From positions 62,001-126,000 of the forward strand of contig CAUJDW010000125.1 of NCBI GenBank assembly GCA_963169455.1: a DNA stretch of 64,000 bases. The letters run 5' to 3'. Positions 47,701 through 56,715 of this stretch are shown in pieces (the first letter of the stretch is position 1; each line of letters begins with the position of its first letter). A model generated the notes under the pieces. It was not told the DNA's origin, did no database searches, and worked only from the letters and a program-made list of their open reading frames with translations. The translations under genes and the position numbers were made by a program. The DNA is from Bacteroidota bacterium (GTDB lineage: Bacteria > Bacteroidota > Bacteroidia > Chitinophagales > Saprospiraceae).

Positions 47701-48604
47701 GCTCGCCAACCCGAACAGCCCGTTTATCGATGTGGGGCAGCCCGGTATTTATATGCTCACAGTAACCAATGCGGCAGGTTGCGTGGCCGCGGACGAGGTG
47801 GAGGTAACCGCCAACCTGGAAGTGCCGGCTTTCGAAACCCAGGTTAGCGAGATCAGCTGCTTCCAGGCCGATGATGGCGTTATCAGCCTCCTCAACTTCA
47901 GCGGAGGGGAGCCGCCTTACCTGGTATCCTTCAACGGCGGCCCGTTCAGCGCCCAGAGCCAGTTCACCAACCTCGGCCCCGATGATTACTCCATCGTCGT
48001 GCAGAACGGCAACGGCTGCATCTCCGAGTTGTCGATCAACCTGGAACAGCCCGAAGAGGTCGTGGTAACGCTGGCCACCAACCTCGACGGCGAGAATGTC
48101 ATCCAGCTCGGCGACAGCGTGCGCCTGACCGCCGTTTATAACCCGAATATCACCCTTGATACCATCATCTGGGAGCCGGATTCCATCAGCGTCGGCAACC
48201 AGGCTTCCGTCTGGGCCAGCCCTGAGCTGACCTCCAGCTTCCGCGTGACGATCGTGGACCAGAACGGCTGCAGCGACAGCGACCAGACGGTTATTATCGT
48301 GGAAAAGAAACGCCCGGTATTTATCCCCAACGTCTTCTCGCCCAATGGCGACGGCCGCAACGATGTGTTCTACATCCAGGCAGGGCCCCAGGTGAAAGCA
48401 GTGAAATCCTTCCAGATATTCAACCGCTGGGGAGAAACGGTTTATGAAAGCTATGGCTTCCAGCCCAACGACCCCTCCAGGGGCTGGGATGGGGCTTTCC
48501 GCGGGGAGCAGCTCAATGCCGCCGTTTTCGCTTACTTTGCCGAAATCGAATTCGTCGATGGCGTGGTGGAGCTTTTCAAAGGGGATGTCATGTTGATGCG
48601 TTAG
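41705..48604 (+). CDS. Remainder of giant gliding-type surface protein
   Basis: About 2299 residues continuing the previous frame; the first in-frame ATG after the junction is at 41732. After Ig-like domains come five full copies and one partial copy of a 250-residue unit: a fibronectin-like half (e.g. SVEFTWNDVPGAVGYNVTVLSG ... CIAEDCP), an Ig-like segment with GNWSGPGIIDPANGIFDP, and a PKD-like half (TATFTAESPICLNGSATVSYTG ... LTVTENGC). Further PKD/Ig domains follow, then the CHU_C type B sorting domain (last 95 residues, IPNVFSPNGDGRNDVF ... FQIFNRWGETVYES). A likely adhesin exported by T9SS. Confidence 0.85.
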   Translation, partial: NDNGSNLGIMVNPLSDGDSGSWTQTGCNTQTSFSALASATCCSDPDPFVFGTPTSCQGGSDGSITFEGGGGFVSGPWNYTVFNAAGTIIYQSNASPGPETLENLPAGTYNVVAVNAISGCSRSAFATVDPGPPPLAFASANPACPGEDLQVFGDVVPDGNIVTYQWTGPSGFTSSQQNPIVPLPGTYTLNVAVDGCAAQPVTVNVSYLPVNTTAQASPGALCSGELITLSASGGVFYDWGPYGIGPSIQVPAPSVLSVETLTFTVDIQTANGCTDTREVQVTVYPLPEAEIQGPLEACQDALITLTASGGVAYQWSNGQSGPVTSLQIENPPVEAISVTVTSAFGCESVAEQLIVVNPPPLAEAFASPDVICAGETSQLIATGGDDYEWSTSQIGAAITVAPTASTVYEVTVTDANGCRNTATVAVTVEQSLPAPNVQCGAITPNSVTFTWPPVPGATGYAVDVLSGHTGSLSGTSYTVNGLSPGEEVVIAVSAVGSNSCANPATQISCSSQDCPPVGLSIAPVANICLDGATPPIPLSLTITGATTVGDTLWSGPGMVDTIPGLFDPVAADTGAHQIIASYTEGDCTYYDTLTINVFLEPTAEFTFDTNQVCTTGSIIVTYTGNADSTATYNWNFNGGLASPGTGPGPHTVSWASGGVKVVRLSVAQNGCSSITVSATLDVQEPLQAPVISCGLSTTTSTTFNWADVPGASGYEVVVLSGQSGTLNGNSFTVDGLSPEEVATIEVTALNDGPCGDSSAQFSCAAASCPTFSIGISPVSDICLGAATPPLTLSASVGGGAGNGAGQWSGPGITDAANGIFDPAQAGPGLHTLTYTYTEGPCSGSETIDITIFETPTAGFALSADTVCINQPLTVTYTGTADPAASNFTWTFNGGSANPGSGPGPHQVSWATAGPKTITLVVEENGCPSAAFTQTAVVTSPLPAPVVNCNPTTSSVEFTWNDVPGAVGYNVTVLSGPAGVQNGNTYLVTGLSPGDQVEIEVEAIGAGPCGNSSAVESCIAEDCPQVAININPVAPICLDATATPLDLAATVTGGNGGGVESWSGTGVTDPANGIFDPNLAGPGNWTVSYSYEEGNCSYNSSIDILVHEQPTATFTAESPICLNGSATVSYTGNAGPGATYTWDFGDATAIPGSGAGPHELSWASAGPKAISLTVTENGCTSEPFSQTVQVTAPLAAPDIDCETTTSSILFTWADVPGASGYNVSVLAGPTGIQAGNSYFVDGLNPGDVVRIEVEAIGAPPCGSSFAELQCVAEDCPNVSIVIEPAGPFCEGDIFVEIPLQASITGGAGGGAGNWSGPGIIDPANGIFDPAVAGVGNHTISYTYTEGNCSFDASLQIVIHPQPSAAFAADPLICLTQQATVSYTGGAGPGAVYTWDFGGATATPGSGAGPHELSWPSAGPKTITLTVTENGCDSEPVTQPVQVDAPLEPFAISCETDNTSITFSWPDVPGATGYQVVDISGPAGTLNGNTYAITGLNPGDQVSIQVIAETSGPCGNIAVEQSCVALDCPDVVLAINPVGPLCEDAAPVTLSAAASGGAGAGVYTWSGTGVAGAAFDPGAVPQPGVYTINLNYAEGVCQWTASTTVTVNAVPTADFAVESPVCEDSISVITYSGSASSGATFNWSFDGGLAIPGTGAGPHQVTWPTAGARALSLTVVENGCQSAPFSQNVEVEAQLPPLVISCASTSTSIAFLWADVPGAVSYQVEVLNGGPTGLLDGTSYSLTGLAPGQEVEIRVTALSGNSCSDAVATASCIAQDCPPLTAMLSGPEAVCQGSVAELSLDIQTAGAGPFTVTYTVNGAAQTATVPAGPSTLELALAESSDIALVSIVDNSLPDCVYNGSSGFRIEVDAPNSAGSPGGPVSVCEGIDSTIVLAELLSGADAGGQWQESGASPSTGGAFNAAAATFQPANQPPGTYAFTYTADNGGACPADQATVNVVVEAGPVADAGPAQELACNMGMVTLGSSNTTAGAAYQWQAPAGVVLANPNSPFIDVGQPGIYMLTVTNAAGCVAADEVEVTANLEVPAFETQVSEISCFQADDGVISLLNFSGGEPPYLVSFNGGPFSAQSQFTNLGPDDYSIVVQNGNGCISELSINLEQPEEVVVTLATNLDGENVIQLGDSVRLTAVYNPNITLDTIIWEPDSISVGNQASVWASPELTSSFRVTIVDQNGCSDSDQTVIIVEKKRPVFIPNVFSPNGDGRNDVFYIQAGPQVKAVKSFQIFNRWGETVYESYGFQPNDPSRGWDGAFRGEQLNAAVFAYFAEIEFVDGVVELFKGDVMLMR
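43001..47060 (+). repeat. Five and a half tandem units of about 755 bp
   Basis: Unit starts are at about 43001, 43761, 44524, 45283, 46036 and 46782 (the last is partial). Each encodes a fibronectin-like, an Ig-like and a PKD-like segment. Units 3 and 4 are most alike, with near-identical stretches around ACGGAGAACGGATG. The period corresponds to about 250 residues. Confidence 0.85.
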
Positions 48605-48991
48605 GAATTGAGGTTGAGCGGGTTGAGCGTGCCTTTGTTCGCTCAGCCCGCTCAGCTTCTTCACTTCCTCAAGCTTTTTCGTTTGCCCGGGCGCACGCTT
48701 TTCCTTTTATTCCCGTATTTTTGAATTTTGGCAGCTATTCAGGGCTCCTTCAGGAGGGCATCCGGCACGCGGGCCTGTGGCCCGCGACGTAGCCAGAGCC
48801 ACCCAAAGCCCACTGATTATCACTTCGCGGGCCGCGTTCCAACCTAAATGGTTGCGCATTTTGTTAAAACGGAGAATCCAGCCAGCGAAAGCGTGCGGCA
48901 AAGCATCTCGGAAGTATACGGAAAAACCCGAAAAGGCGTTTGAAAAGCGTGCATTCAGAAGAGCAATATCCCAAGAACTTATCCGAAAATC
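48605..48991. other. Intergenic region between the two giant surface-protein genes
   Basis: A 387-base gap. Besides the terminator it contains a perfect 8-bp GC stem (CGCGGGCC-TGT-GGCCCGCG, 48768-48786) and a CTCC-TTCA-GGAG hairpin near 48744-48755. No credible gene. The promoter of the second giant gene should be in the right half, but no clear -33/-7 pair was found. Confidence 0.45.
48613..48656 (+). terminator. Terminator hairpin after the first giant gene
   Basis: GTTGAGCGGGTTGAGCG (48613-48629) pairs with CGCTCAGCCCGCTCAGC (48640-48656). The two non-Watson-Crick positions are U-G pairs in the rightward transcript. It lies nine bases after the stop codon. Confidence 0.7.
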
Positions 48992-51900
48992 ATGAGGCGT
49001 TTTTTTTACCTGTTCTTTTTCCTGCTGGGGGGAGTTTCGGCCTGGAGCCAGCCGTGTGGATTGGAAGACACCCTCCGCATTTTCCCCAATTCACAGCCCG
49101 TTTTCAACTTCGAAGTTTATAACATCTACAACGATGACCTCGCGGCGCCTGATCAGGGCGTTTGTGCGATAGAGATATTCTTCGTCCACAACTACGTGGA
49201 AGACCTGGAACTGGCCGTCACCTCTCCCGGCGGGCAGACGGTACAGCTTATCGGGCCCAATACCGACAATCCGGTGGCTTTTACCAATTTTTCCCGCTGG
49301 AGGCTGAGCTTCGTGCCCTGTTCCGCAGGCGCCAACCCCTATCCGGGCACCCTGCCGCAATGGGACAATGACGGCCCCAACCCCTGGGCGGTGTTTGGCA
49401 ACTATTCGGGCTCCTATTACCCCTATTCCGGCTGCCTGGAAGATTTCAACACCGGCCCGGCCAACGGCGCCTGGCAGATAGAGGTGACGAACAACCCCTC
49501 GGCCTATCCCGGCGCCATCCTGGGCTTCCGCGTCATTTTTTGCGATGAACGCGGGCTCGACTGCTGTTTCGCCGCTTCCGGCGACCTCGACATCTACGAT
49601 GATGTGCTGGCCTGTGAGGGCGACAGCAGCCTGCTGCTGGAACTGCCGCCCGATTACAACGGCACGCCGCCCGATACCAGCGAATATGGCTATACCTACC
49701 TCATCGGCGCCGACAGCATCCTGCTGGAATATGATTCGCTGCTCGATTTTACTGCTTTTGCTCCGGGCCTGTACCAGGTTTGCGGGCTGTCGTACAAGCG
49801 CGTGGACCAGGACAGCTTCCTCCTGCCGGATGGGGTGCTGACCATCGACAGCCTGCGCACCAACCTCAATAGCCTGGAACCTGCCTTTTGCGGCGAGATC
49901 ACCGAAAATTGCGTCTGGATTCGCATCGCCGCTCCGCCTGATACGGCCTTCCTGGCGGGAACCATCTGCCTGGGCGATTCCGTTGTCATCGGCGACAGCA
50001 CCCTGCTGGCCTCCGGCAGCTATGATATTAAGCTGGAAAATTACGCCGGCTGCGACAGCATCGTCCATTTCGACCTGCTCGTCATACCCCCTGTCTTTAC
50101 CTTGCTCGACTCGGTCATTTGCGAAGGGGATTCGGTGCTGGTTGGCGGCAACGCATATACCGCCACGGGCTTATACACGGACACCCTGGCCTCCAGCCTC
50201 TCATGCGACAGCATCGTAACGCTGGATCTGGCCGTCCTGGCGCCGGTAGTGCTGGACACGACGGTTCAGTTGTGTGCCGGCGACAGCTTTGCCGTTGGCG
50301 ACAGCCTGTTCAGCCAGCCGGGCAATTACGAGCTTTCTCTGTTGTCAGCCCAGGGCTGCGACAGCATTGTGCGCCTGGAATTGCAGGTTTTTTCAGTGGA
50401 TGCCCTCATCGCCGAACCGGACACCCTGCGCTGCTTCAACCCTCTGTTAAACCTCGATGGCGGCGCCTCCTCACCGGCGGGCAGCCTGTCCTACTCATGG
50501 CAGGATTTGTCGGGCAACGAGCTCGGAACTGCGCCGGTTTTGCCGGTGTCTGCCGGGGGGGCTTATGTGCTGCAGGTGGCCCGCACCATTGGGCCCCTGG
50601 TATGTACGGACGCCGACACCGTAGTTGTGATCGCGGACAATGTGCCGCCTGTGGCGGATGCCGGGCCGCCGGATACCCTGACCTGTGATATCGGGCAACT
50701 GCAGATAGGGGGAGGCAATAGCTCGGCGGGCCCGGGGATCACCTATTCCTGGAGCACCGTCGGAGGCAATTTTGCAGGCCCGCAGAACGGCCCCACCGCA
50801 CAGGTGAACGAACCCGGAGCATATAGCCTGATCGTCACCAACGCAGGCAACGGCTGCAGCGATACATCCACAGTTCTGGTCATTCTGGATGAGGCCGCCC
50901 CCAATGCGGTAGTAGCGCCGGTTGCACCCCTGGCCTGCAACCGGGCCAGCGTGCAGTTGAGCGGTGCAGGCTCTTCCACCGGGCCGGCATTCGAGTACAA
51001 CTGGCTTTCCACTGCCGGCATTGCGCCACAGGATTCCAATACCCTCTTTCCCACCGTTACCGTGGGCGGCGTTTACCGGCTCTATGTTACCAATATCGAT
51101 AACGGCTGCGTGGATTCCGCTACGGTGGTGGTCGGTTACGATACGATCGCGCCCCAGCTGTCCATCCTGCCGCCGGAGGTGCTCAATTGCGCCCGGGAGT
51201 CGCTCAGCCTGCAGGGGGGGCTGTCCAATGGAGGGCCAAATCCGTCCTTTTTCTGGCGGGTGTCTGCCGGAGGAAATATCGCTTCGGGCCTCAACAGCCT
51301 GACGCCCGTCGTGGACGCCCCGGGCTTGTACGAACTGGTAGCGGAAAACCCCCAGAATGGCTGCCGCGACTCCGTACAGGTGGAGGTTGTGCAAAATATA
51401 AACCTCATCACGGCAAATGCCGGGCAGGGCGGGCTGCTCAACTGCACCTTTACCACACTGCCCCTCGACGCCTCCGCTTCCACGGCCGGGCCCGGCATCC
51501 GCTATCTGTGGTCTACCACAAACGGCCATTTTACCGGCGCTTCCGAAGGCCCGGTGGTGCAGGTTGACGCCCCCGGCGACTACCAGTTGATCGTGGTGGA
51601 CACCCTGACGTTTTGCGCCGATACAGCCATGGTGTCCATCACCCAGGATACCATACACCCCATTGCCGACGCCGGCCCGCCCCGCCTGCTCACCTGTGAC
51701 AGCACCGAAGTAACGCTGGACGGAACAGCTTCCTCCGCCGGAGCGGAATTCTTTTATGACTGGATCGCGTTGCCGAACCTGGACTTCATAGGCAGCGGGT
51801 CGCCGGCCGTGGTGGTGAACCGGCCGGGATCGTACATGCTGCTGGTTACCGATACGGATAATGGTTGCATCGATACCGCATTGGTTTCGGTTTCCATCGA

Positions 51901-54900
51901 CACCCTGTCCCCTGTCGCCGCTATCGCCCCGCCGGGCCTGCTCACCTGCGACAGCCTGGCCATCACTTTGCTGGGCAGCGGGTCTTCGCAGGGGCCCGGC
52001 TTTACCCAGCAGTGGTCCGGCCCGGGCCTGATCTCCGGCGGGCAGGGTTTGTTCCCCCTCGTAGGCGCTCCCGGGCAGTATACCCTGGCCGTAGAAAATA
52101 CGGCAAACGGCTGTACTGCCGACAGCACCGTCGTGGTCGGCCAGGACACCACCGCCCCAACGGCCAATGCAGGCATCGTGGGCATACTCAGTTGCGACAG
52201 CCTGACGGTCCAACTCGGCGGGATAGAAACTTCCATTGGGCCTGATTTTTCCTATCTCTGGATAACGACGGACGGACACCTCGCCAGCAGCAACAACCAG
52301 CCCTTTGTGGTAGCCGACAGCGTTGGCATTTATGCGCTTATCGTCACCAATACCGTCAATGGTTGCCGCGACACCTCCACCACCCAGGTTTTTGAAGACA
52401 ACGATCCGCCCTTCACCGAGGCCGGCCCCGGCGCCGAACTCAACTGCGCTTCCCCGACGGCACTGCTCGACGGCTCGGCATCGGATGCCTCTTCCGTGAT
52501 CCGGTATCTATGGACGGGCCCCTGCCTGGAGTCCCCTTCCGACAGCATTCGGGTAGGCGTGGGCTGCGAAGGGGTTTACTACCTGCAGGCCATCAACACC
52601 GCAAGCGGTTGCGTGGGTTTGGACAGCGTGGTGGTTACCCGGGACTCTTTGCTTCCCCTGGCTATCCTGCCCGACAGCGTTTACCTTTCCTGTGAAACCG
52701 GAACGGCCACCCTCGACGCCTCCGCTTCCGACGGCGATTATTTCGAGTGGTATTACAACGGCCAGCTCGCCGGCCTGGATGTGTCGAGCCTGCAGGTGGA
52801 TACCGTGGGCATGTATACGCTGCTGGCCCAGAATGCCGCCGGCCAGTGCGCCGACACGGCTACAACCATCGTCCTGCTCGACTGCGGGCCGGAAGCGGTG
52901 ATCGCAGCCCCGGACACTCTTACCTGTGCTGTAACGTCCGTTGTTCTGGATGCCTCGGCTTCCGTTGCGCCCGGTTCGCCGGCTTATCAGTGGCTTGCGC
53001 CCGGCCCCAGTTGCATTGTCAGCGGGCAGGGCACGCCCCAGCTGGCCGTCCGTTGCCCCGGCGACTACACCCTGATCATTGCCAACCAGGCCGTCGGGCT
53101 GAGCGATACAGCCACGGTTTCCGTTTATATCAATGACATTCCCCCCTTTGCCGATGCAGGTGAGCCCGACACCCTCACCTGTGACGAACCCACGGCCATT
53201 CTGAACGCCAGTGGTTCGGCCTCAGGCCCGGGCATCGGCTATTTGTGGACCAACCTCGAAGAGACCTTCACGAGCACCGGTTTAACTGCTGAGGTCAATG
53301 AAAGCGGCACGTATTTCCTCACCGTCATCGACAGCCTGACGGGTTGTGTGGATGAAGACATCGTCCTCATCCAGCGCAGCGCCGAACTGCCTTCGATCAA
53401 TTTCGGCGCTGCAGTTTTTCCCTGTTTCCGGGACTCTTTCTGGCTGGAGGCCTTCGTTACGCCGGCCGGGCAGCCCTATGCTTACGACTGGCAGGGGGAA
53501 AATATCCTCTGGGCGGCTGACACCGCTGCGGTTATGCTCGACACCTCGGGCATTCTCACCCTTACCGTAACCAATACATCCAATAACTGCCCGGCTACCC
53601 GTAGCGTGATGGTCGGCGAGCAGGATTGCACACCCTGCATTGAAGTTGCGCCCTTTGACAGCCTGACCTGCCTGGTGGACACCCTCATGCTTTCCGCTTC
53701 ATTCTGCGAGCCCTGTACCGGCTGTACAGTGCAGTGGAGCACCATCGGCGGGCAGTTGCTCTCGCCGGCCAATGCGCTTGAAGTTTTGGTGGGAGCGCCG
53801 GGCACATACACCATTACGGCTACGGATACGCTGGGCTTTTCCGAATCCGTCAGCGTAATGGTCCGGCAAAATACGGCTTTGCCGCCTGCCGATGCAGGCC
53901 CTGATCAGCAGCTTGATTGCGATACGCCCCTGCTTTTGCTGGGCGGCGCCGCCGCTGACAGCCTCCTGTCTTTCCGCTGGACGGCGTCCAGCGGCGCGCT
54001 TCTGACCCCCGATACCCTGCCCAGCCTGCCGGTGGGCTTCCCGGATACCTTCAGCCTGGTGGTAACCCATCGCATCACCGGCTGCACCGCTTCGGATGAG
54101 GCCGTCGTCACCATCGACACCATAACTCCGGTGGCGGATGCCGGGCAGCCCTTCAGCCTGACCTGTAATTCACCTTCCGCCAACCTCGACGGCAGCGCTT
54201 CCACATTCGGGCTGGGCATTACATACCACTGGTCGGGGCCTCCGGGTTCCAGTATCGCCGGCATCAATTCCTTTAACCCACTGGTAAGCGATCCGGGCTG
54301 GTATTTTCTGGAAGTCAGGGATACAACCAACGGCTGTTTCGCCATCGACAGCGTGCTGGTCAGCCAGGCAGAAGAGCCGCCCCCCGTGCCCGATCTTTCC
54401 GATACCACCCTGACCTGCGGAACCCCGCTGATCACCCTTGTCGGGGAAGCGCCTCCCGGGCAGTACAGCTATCGCTGGTGCCTGCTGGATGGAAACGGGC
54501 AGCCTGCCGGGCCCTGCCTGCCCGATCTGTTCATTGACGTCAGCCTGCCCGGCGCCTACCGCTTCCAGGTCACAGACGAGCTGACGGGTTGCGTCAATTT
54601 CGTGGATGTGGTGGTGCGCGAAGACCGGGAGCCACCCTCGGCTTTTGCCGGCCCCGACGGGACCCTGCTTTGCAGCCTGGACAGCCTGGTGCTCCAGGGA
54701 GCTGCTGGGCCGGATACGGCCAACCTCGCGTTCAGCTGGATAGCGCTGGGTGGCAGCTTCATCGGCAACCCCAATACGCTGACGCCGACGATTTTCCAGC
54801 CCGACACCTTCCTCCTGCAGGCCGCCAACCTGGACAACCTGTGCACCGATACAGACACAGTAGTGGTAGCCCGCGACGACAACGCTCCCCAGGCCTTCGC

Positions 54901-56665
54901 CGGGCCGGATACTTCCCTGACCTGCCTGCGCCTCAGCCTGCGCCTGCAGGGCGAATATTCGACCGCAAGCGGCAACGCCCTCTTCGAATGGGAGAGCCCC
55001 GACGGGCATATCGCCCTGGACCCTTTCACGCCCTCGCCGCTGATCGACGAGCCCGGGCTTTATATCTTCAGGCTGACGGACCCTCAGAATGGTTGTGTCG
55101 CCACAGATAGTATTCTGGTGACAGCCGACCGCGAGCAACCTACTGCGGCCATCGGCCAGGAGGTACTGGAACTGAACTGCCGGGTAGATACGCTGCTTGT
55201 CAGCGGCGCTCTTTCCACTTCCGCAACGGGAGCGGGCCTGCTCTATTCCTGGAGGCGCCTGCCTGCAAGCCTGATAGGAACGGAGCCCACCGCCCTGATT
55301 GTGGAAACAGGCGCCTATCGCCTTATTGTAACGGACTCGCTGAACGGCTGCAAAGACACCCTGCCCTTCAACGTCATCGGCGATTTCATCCATCCGGTTG
55401 TGGCCATTGCGCCGCCGCTCAGCATCACCTGTACGCGCACCAGCATCACCCTTCATGCCGAAGGCTCCTCGGCGGGCCCTGCTTTTACGAACATCTGGGC
55501 CGGGCCGTCGGGCGTTGCCTTGCCTGATACGGGCCTTCAGGCGATAGCTTCCGAACCGGGCCTGTACACCCTGACGATCATCGACGAGGACAATGGATGC
55601 CGGGCTTCGGCTCAGGGCCTCGTAACCGCCGACACGCTGCCTCCGCTGGCAGTTGTCCGCCCCGCCGCCCCCCTGGATTGCGTCGTCCGGACGGTAGTTC
55701 TGGACGGTACGGCTTCTTCTTCCGGCGGTAATATCACCTATCTGTGGTCGACAGCCGGCGGGTTGTTACTGGGCGGGCAGGCAGCCAGCCAGGCGGAAGC
55801 CGGGGCTCCGGGCTGGTATGCCCTTCTGGTCACCAACACCAGGAATGGCTGTTCCGCGAGTGACAGCGTAGAAGTGGTGGAACTGGCCACCCCAATCGGC
55901 AGCCTGCTGTTCTCGGCCGAACCGCCCTCCTGCCCCGGCCGTACGGATGGCGCATTGTCTATCGACACCACCATGGGAGGGACGCCCCCCTTCCTTTATG
56001 CGCTGGACGGCGGCAGCTTCTCTGCACGGGACTCCTTCGGCAACCTGCCGGCGGGGCTTTATCAGCTCGAAGTGCAGGACGCAAACGGCTGTGAATATAT
56101 TGCCGAAGCGGCTGTGCCCGAAGCGGTGGGCCTGAGCGTTGATCTGGGCCCGGATATAGAGCTGGAGCTCGGCCGTTTCGATACCCTTTTTGCCGTCATT
56201 TCCCCCCCTGAATACGATACCCTTTGGTGGTGGCCTCTGGAGGGGCTGACGGGCTTCGGCGGCCCTGCGGCGGCTGTTTCTCCCAAAATTTCAACCCTTT
56301 ACACCATCTGGGTGCGCAATGCGAATGGCTGCGTCGCTACCGATCAGGTAAACGTCAAGGTGCGCAAAGGGAGCAGGGTTTACGCCCCCACTGCCTTTTC
56401 GCCCAACGGCGACGGGCAGAACGACCGTTTTACCCTCTTTGCCGGCCCCGATGTAGTGGCCATAAACACATTCCGGATTTTTGACCGCTGGGGCAACATG
56501 GTCTATGAGGCGGGCCCCATTGAGCCCAACGATGAGAGCCTGGGCTGGGACGGCACGCTGAATGGCATGGAAATGGACCCGGCCGTTTTTGTCTTTTATG
56601 CCGAAGTAGAGCTGGTGGACGGCCTGGTGGAAGTGGTTGAGGGCGATCTCGTCCTGTTGCGTTGA
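48992..56665 (+). CDS. Giant gliding-type surface protein with about 22 Ig-like repeats
   Basis: 2557 residues: signal peptide (1-20, ending SAWSQ), a proprotein-convertase P-like domain (about 25-190; NYVEDLELAVTSPGGQTVQLIG ... GAWQIEVTNNP), three 45-residue repeats with ICEGDSV/GCDSIV marks (about 320-465), then about 22 units of 85-95 residues, each with a (A/V)xAGPPDTLTCD-type start, a central W and an end like TNxxNGCxDTxxVxV (about 470-2290). A SprB-like segment (CPGRTDGALSIDTTMGG) and the CHU_C type B sorting domain (FSPNGDGQNDRFTLFAG ... FRIFDRWGNMVYEAG) complete it. A long surface adhesin, possibly used in gliding or attachment. Confidence 0.87.
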   Translation: MRRFFYLFFFLLGGVSAWSQPCGLEDTLRIFPNSQPVFNFEVYNIYNDDLAAPDQGVCAIEIFFVHNYVEDLELAVTSPGGQTVQLIGPNTDNPVAFTNFSRWRLSFVPCSAGANPYPGTLPQWDNDGPNPWAVFGNYSGSYYPYSGCLEDFNTGPANGAWQIEVTNNPSAYPGAILGFRVIFCDERGLDCCFAASGDLDIYDDVLACEGDSSLLLELPPDYNGTPPDTSEYGYTYLIGADSILLEYDSLLDFTAFAPGLYQVCGLSYKRVDQDSFLLPDGVLTIDSLRTNLNSLEPAFCGEITENCVWIRIAAPPDTAFLAGTICLGDSVVIGDSTLLASGSYDIKLENYAGCDSIVHFDLLVIPPVFTLLDSVICEGDSVLVGGNAYTATGLYTDTLASSLSCDSIVTLDLAVLAPVVLDTTVQLCAGDSFAVGDSLFSQPGNYELSLLSAQGCDSIVRLELQVFSVDALIAEPDTLRCFNPLLNLDGGASSPAGSLSYSWQDLSGNELGTAPVLPVSAGGAYVLQVARTIGPLVCTDADTVVVIADNVPPVADAGPPDTLTCDIGQLQIGGGNSSAGPGITYSWSTVGGNFAGPQNGPTAQVNEPGAYSLIVTNAGNGCSDTSTVLVILDEAAPNAVVAPVAPLACNRASVQLSGAGSSTGPAFEYNWLSTAGIAPQDSNTLFPTVTVGGVYRLYVTNIDNGCVDSATVVVGYDTIAPQLSILPPEVLNCARESLSLQGGLSNGGPNPSFFWRVSAGGNIASGLNSLTPVVDAPGLYELVAENPQNGCRDSVQVEVVQNINLITANAGQGGLLNCTFTTLPLDASASTAGPGIRYLWSTTNGHFTGASEGPVVQVDAPGDYQLIVVDTLTFCADTAMVSITQDTIHPIADAGPPRLLTCDSTEVTLDGTASSAGAEFFYDWIALPNLDFIGSGSPAVVVNRPGSYMLLVTDTDNGCIDTALVSVSIDTLSPVAAIAPPGLLTCDSLAITLLGSGSSQGPGFTQQWSGPGLISGGQGLFPLVGAPGQYTLAVENTANGCTADSTVVVGQDTTAPTANAGIVGILSCDSLTVQLGGIETSIGPDFSYLWITTDGHLASSNNQPFVVADSVGIYALIVTNTVNGCRDTSTTQVFEDNDPPFTEAGPGAELNCASPTALLDGSASDASSVIRYLWTGPCLESPSDSIRVGVGCEGVYYLQAINTASGCVGLDSVVVTRDSLLPLAILPDSVYLSCETGTATLDASASDGDYFEWYYNGQLAGLDVSSLQVDTVGMYTLLAQNAAGQCADTATTIVLLDCGPEAVIAAPDTLTCAVTSVVLDASASVAPGSPAYQWLAPGPSCIVSGQGTPQLAVRCPGDYTLIIANQAVGLSDTATVSVYINDIPPFADAGEPDTLTCDEPTAILNASGSASGPGIGYLWTNLEETFTSTGLTAEVNESGTYFLTVIDSLTGCVDEDIVLIQRSAELPSINFGAAVFPCFRDSFWLEAFVTPAGQPYAYDWQGENILWAADTAAVMLDTSGILTLTVTNTSNNCPATRSVMVGEQDCTPCIEVAPFDSLTCLVDTLMLSASFCEPCTGCTVQWSTIGGQLLSPANALEVLVGAPGTYTITATDTLGFSESVSVMVRQNTALPPADAGPDQQLDCDTPLLLLGGAAADSLLSFRWTASSGALLTPDTLPSLPVGFPDTFSLVVTHRITGCTASDEAVVTIDTITPVADAGQPFSLTCNSPSANLDGSASTFGLGITYHWSGPPGSSIAGINSFNPLVSDPGWYFLEVRDTTNGCFAIDSVLVSQAEEPPPVPDLSDTTLTCGTPLITLVGEAPPGQYSYRWCLLDGNGQPAGPCLPDLFIDVSLPGAYRFQVTDELTGCVNFVDVVVREDREPPSAFAGPDGTLLCSLDSLVLQGAAGPDTANLAFSWIALGGSFIGNPNTLTPTIFQPDTFLLQAANLDNLCTDTDTVVVARDDNAPQAFAGPDTSLTCLRLSLRLQGEYSTASGNALFEWESPDGHIALDPFTPSPLIDEPGLYIFRLTDPQNGCVATDSILVTADREQPTAAIGQEVLELNCRVDTLLVSGALSTSATGAGLLYSWRRLPASLIGTEPTALIVETGAYRLIVTDSLNGCKDTLPFNVIGDFIHPVVAIAPPLSITCTRTSITLHAEGSSAGPAFTNIWAGPSGVALPDTGLQAIASEPGLYTLTIIDEDNGCRASAQGLVTADTLPPLAVVRPAAPLDCVVRTVVLDGTASSSGGNITYLWSTAGGLLLGGQAASQAEAGAPGWYALLVTNTRNGCSASDSVEVVELATPIGSLLFSAEPPSCPGRTDGALSIDTTMGGTPPFLYALDGGSFSARDSFGNLPAGLYQLEVQDANGCEYIAEAAVPEAVGLSVDLGPDIELELGRFDTLFAVISPPEYDTLWWWPLEGLTGFGGPAAAVSPKISTLYTIWVRNANGCVATDQVNVKVRKGSRVYAPTAFSPNGDGQNDRFTLFAGPDVVAINTFRIFDRWGNMVYEAGPIEPNDESLGWDGTLNGMEMDPAVFVFYAEVELVDGLVEVVEGDLVLLR

Positions 56666-56715
56666 GCCCGGACAGGCTTTTGTACAGAGGCTCTGGGCCT
56701 CCTCCGGATGAGCGC

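Noticed and set aside
45179-48664. An open frame of 1161 codons on the minus strand, opposite the giant surface-protein gene
   Set aside because: It is an antisense shadow of a GC-rich repetitive gene; the translation has no domain pattern, and the plus strand has clear PKD and CHU_C domains.
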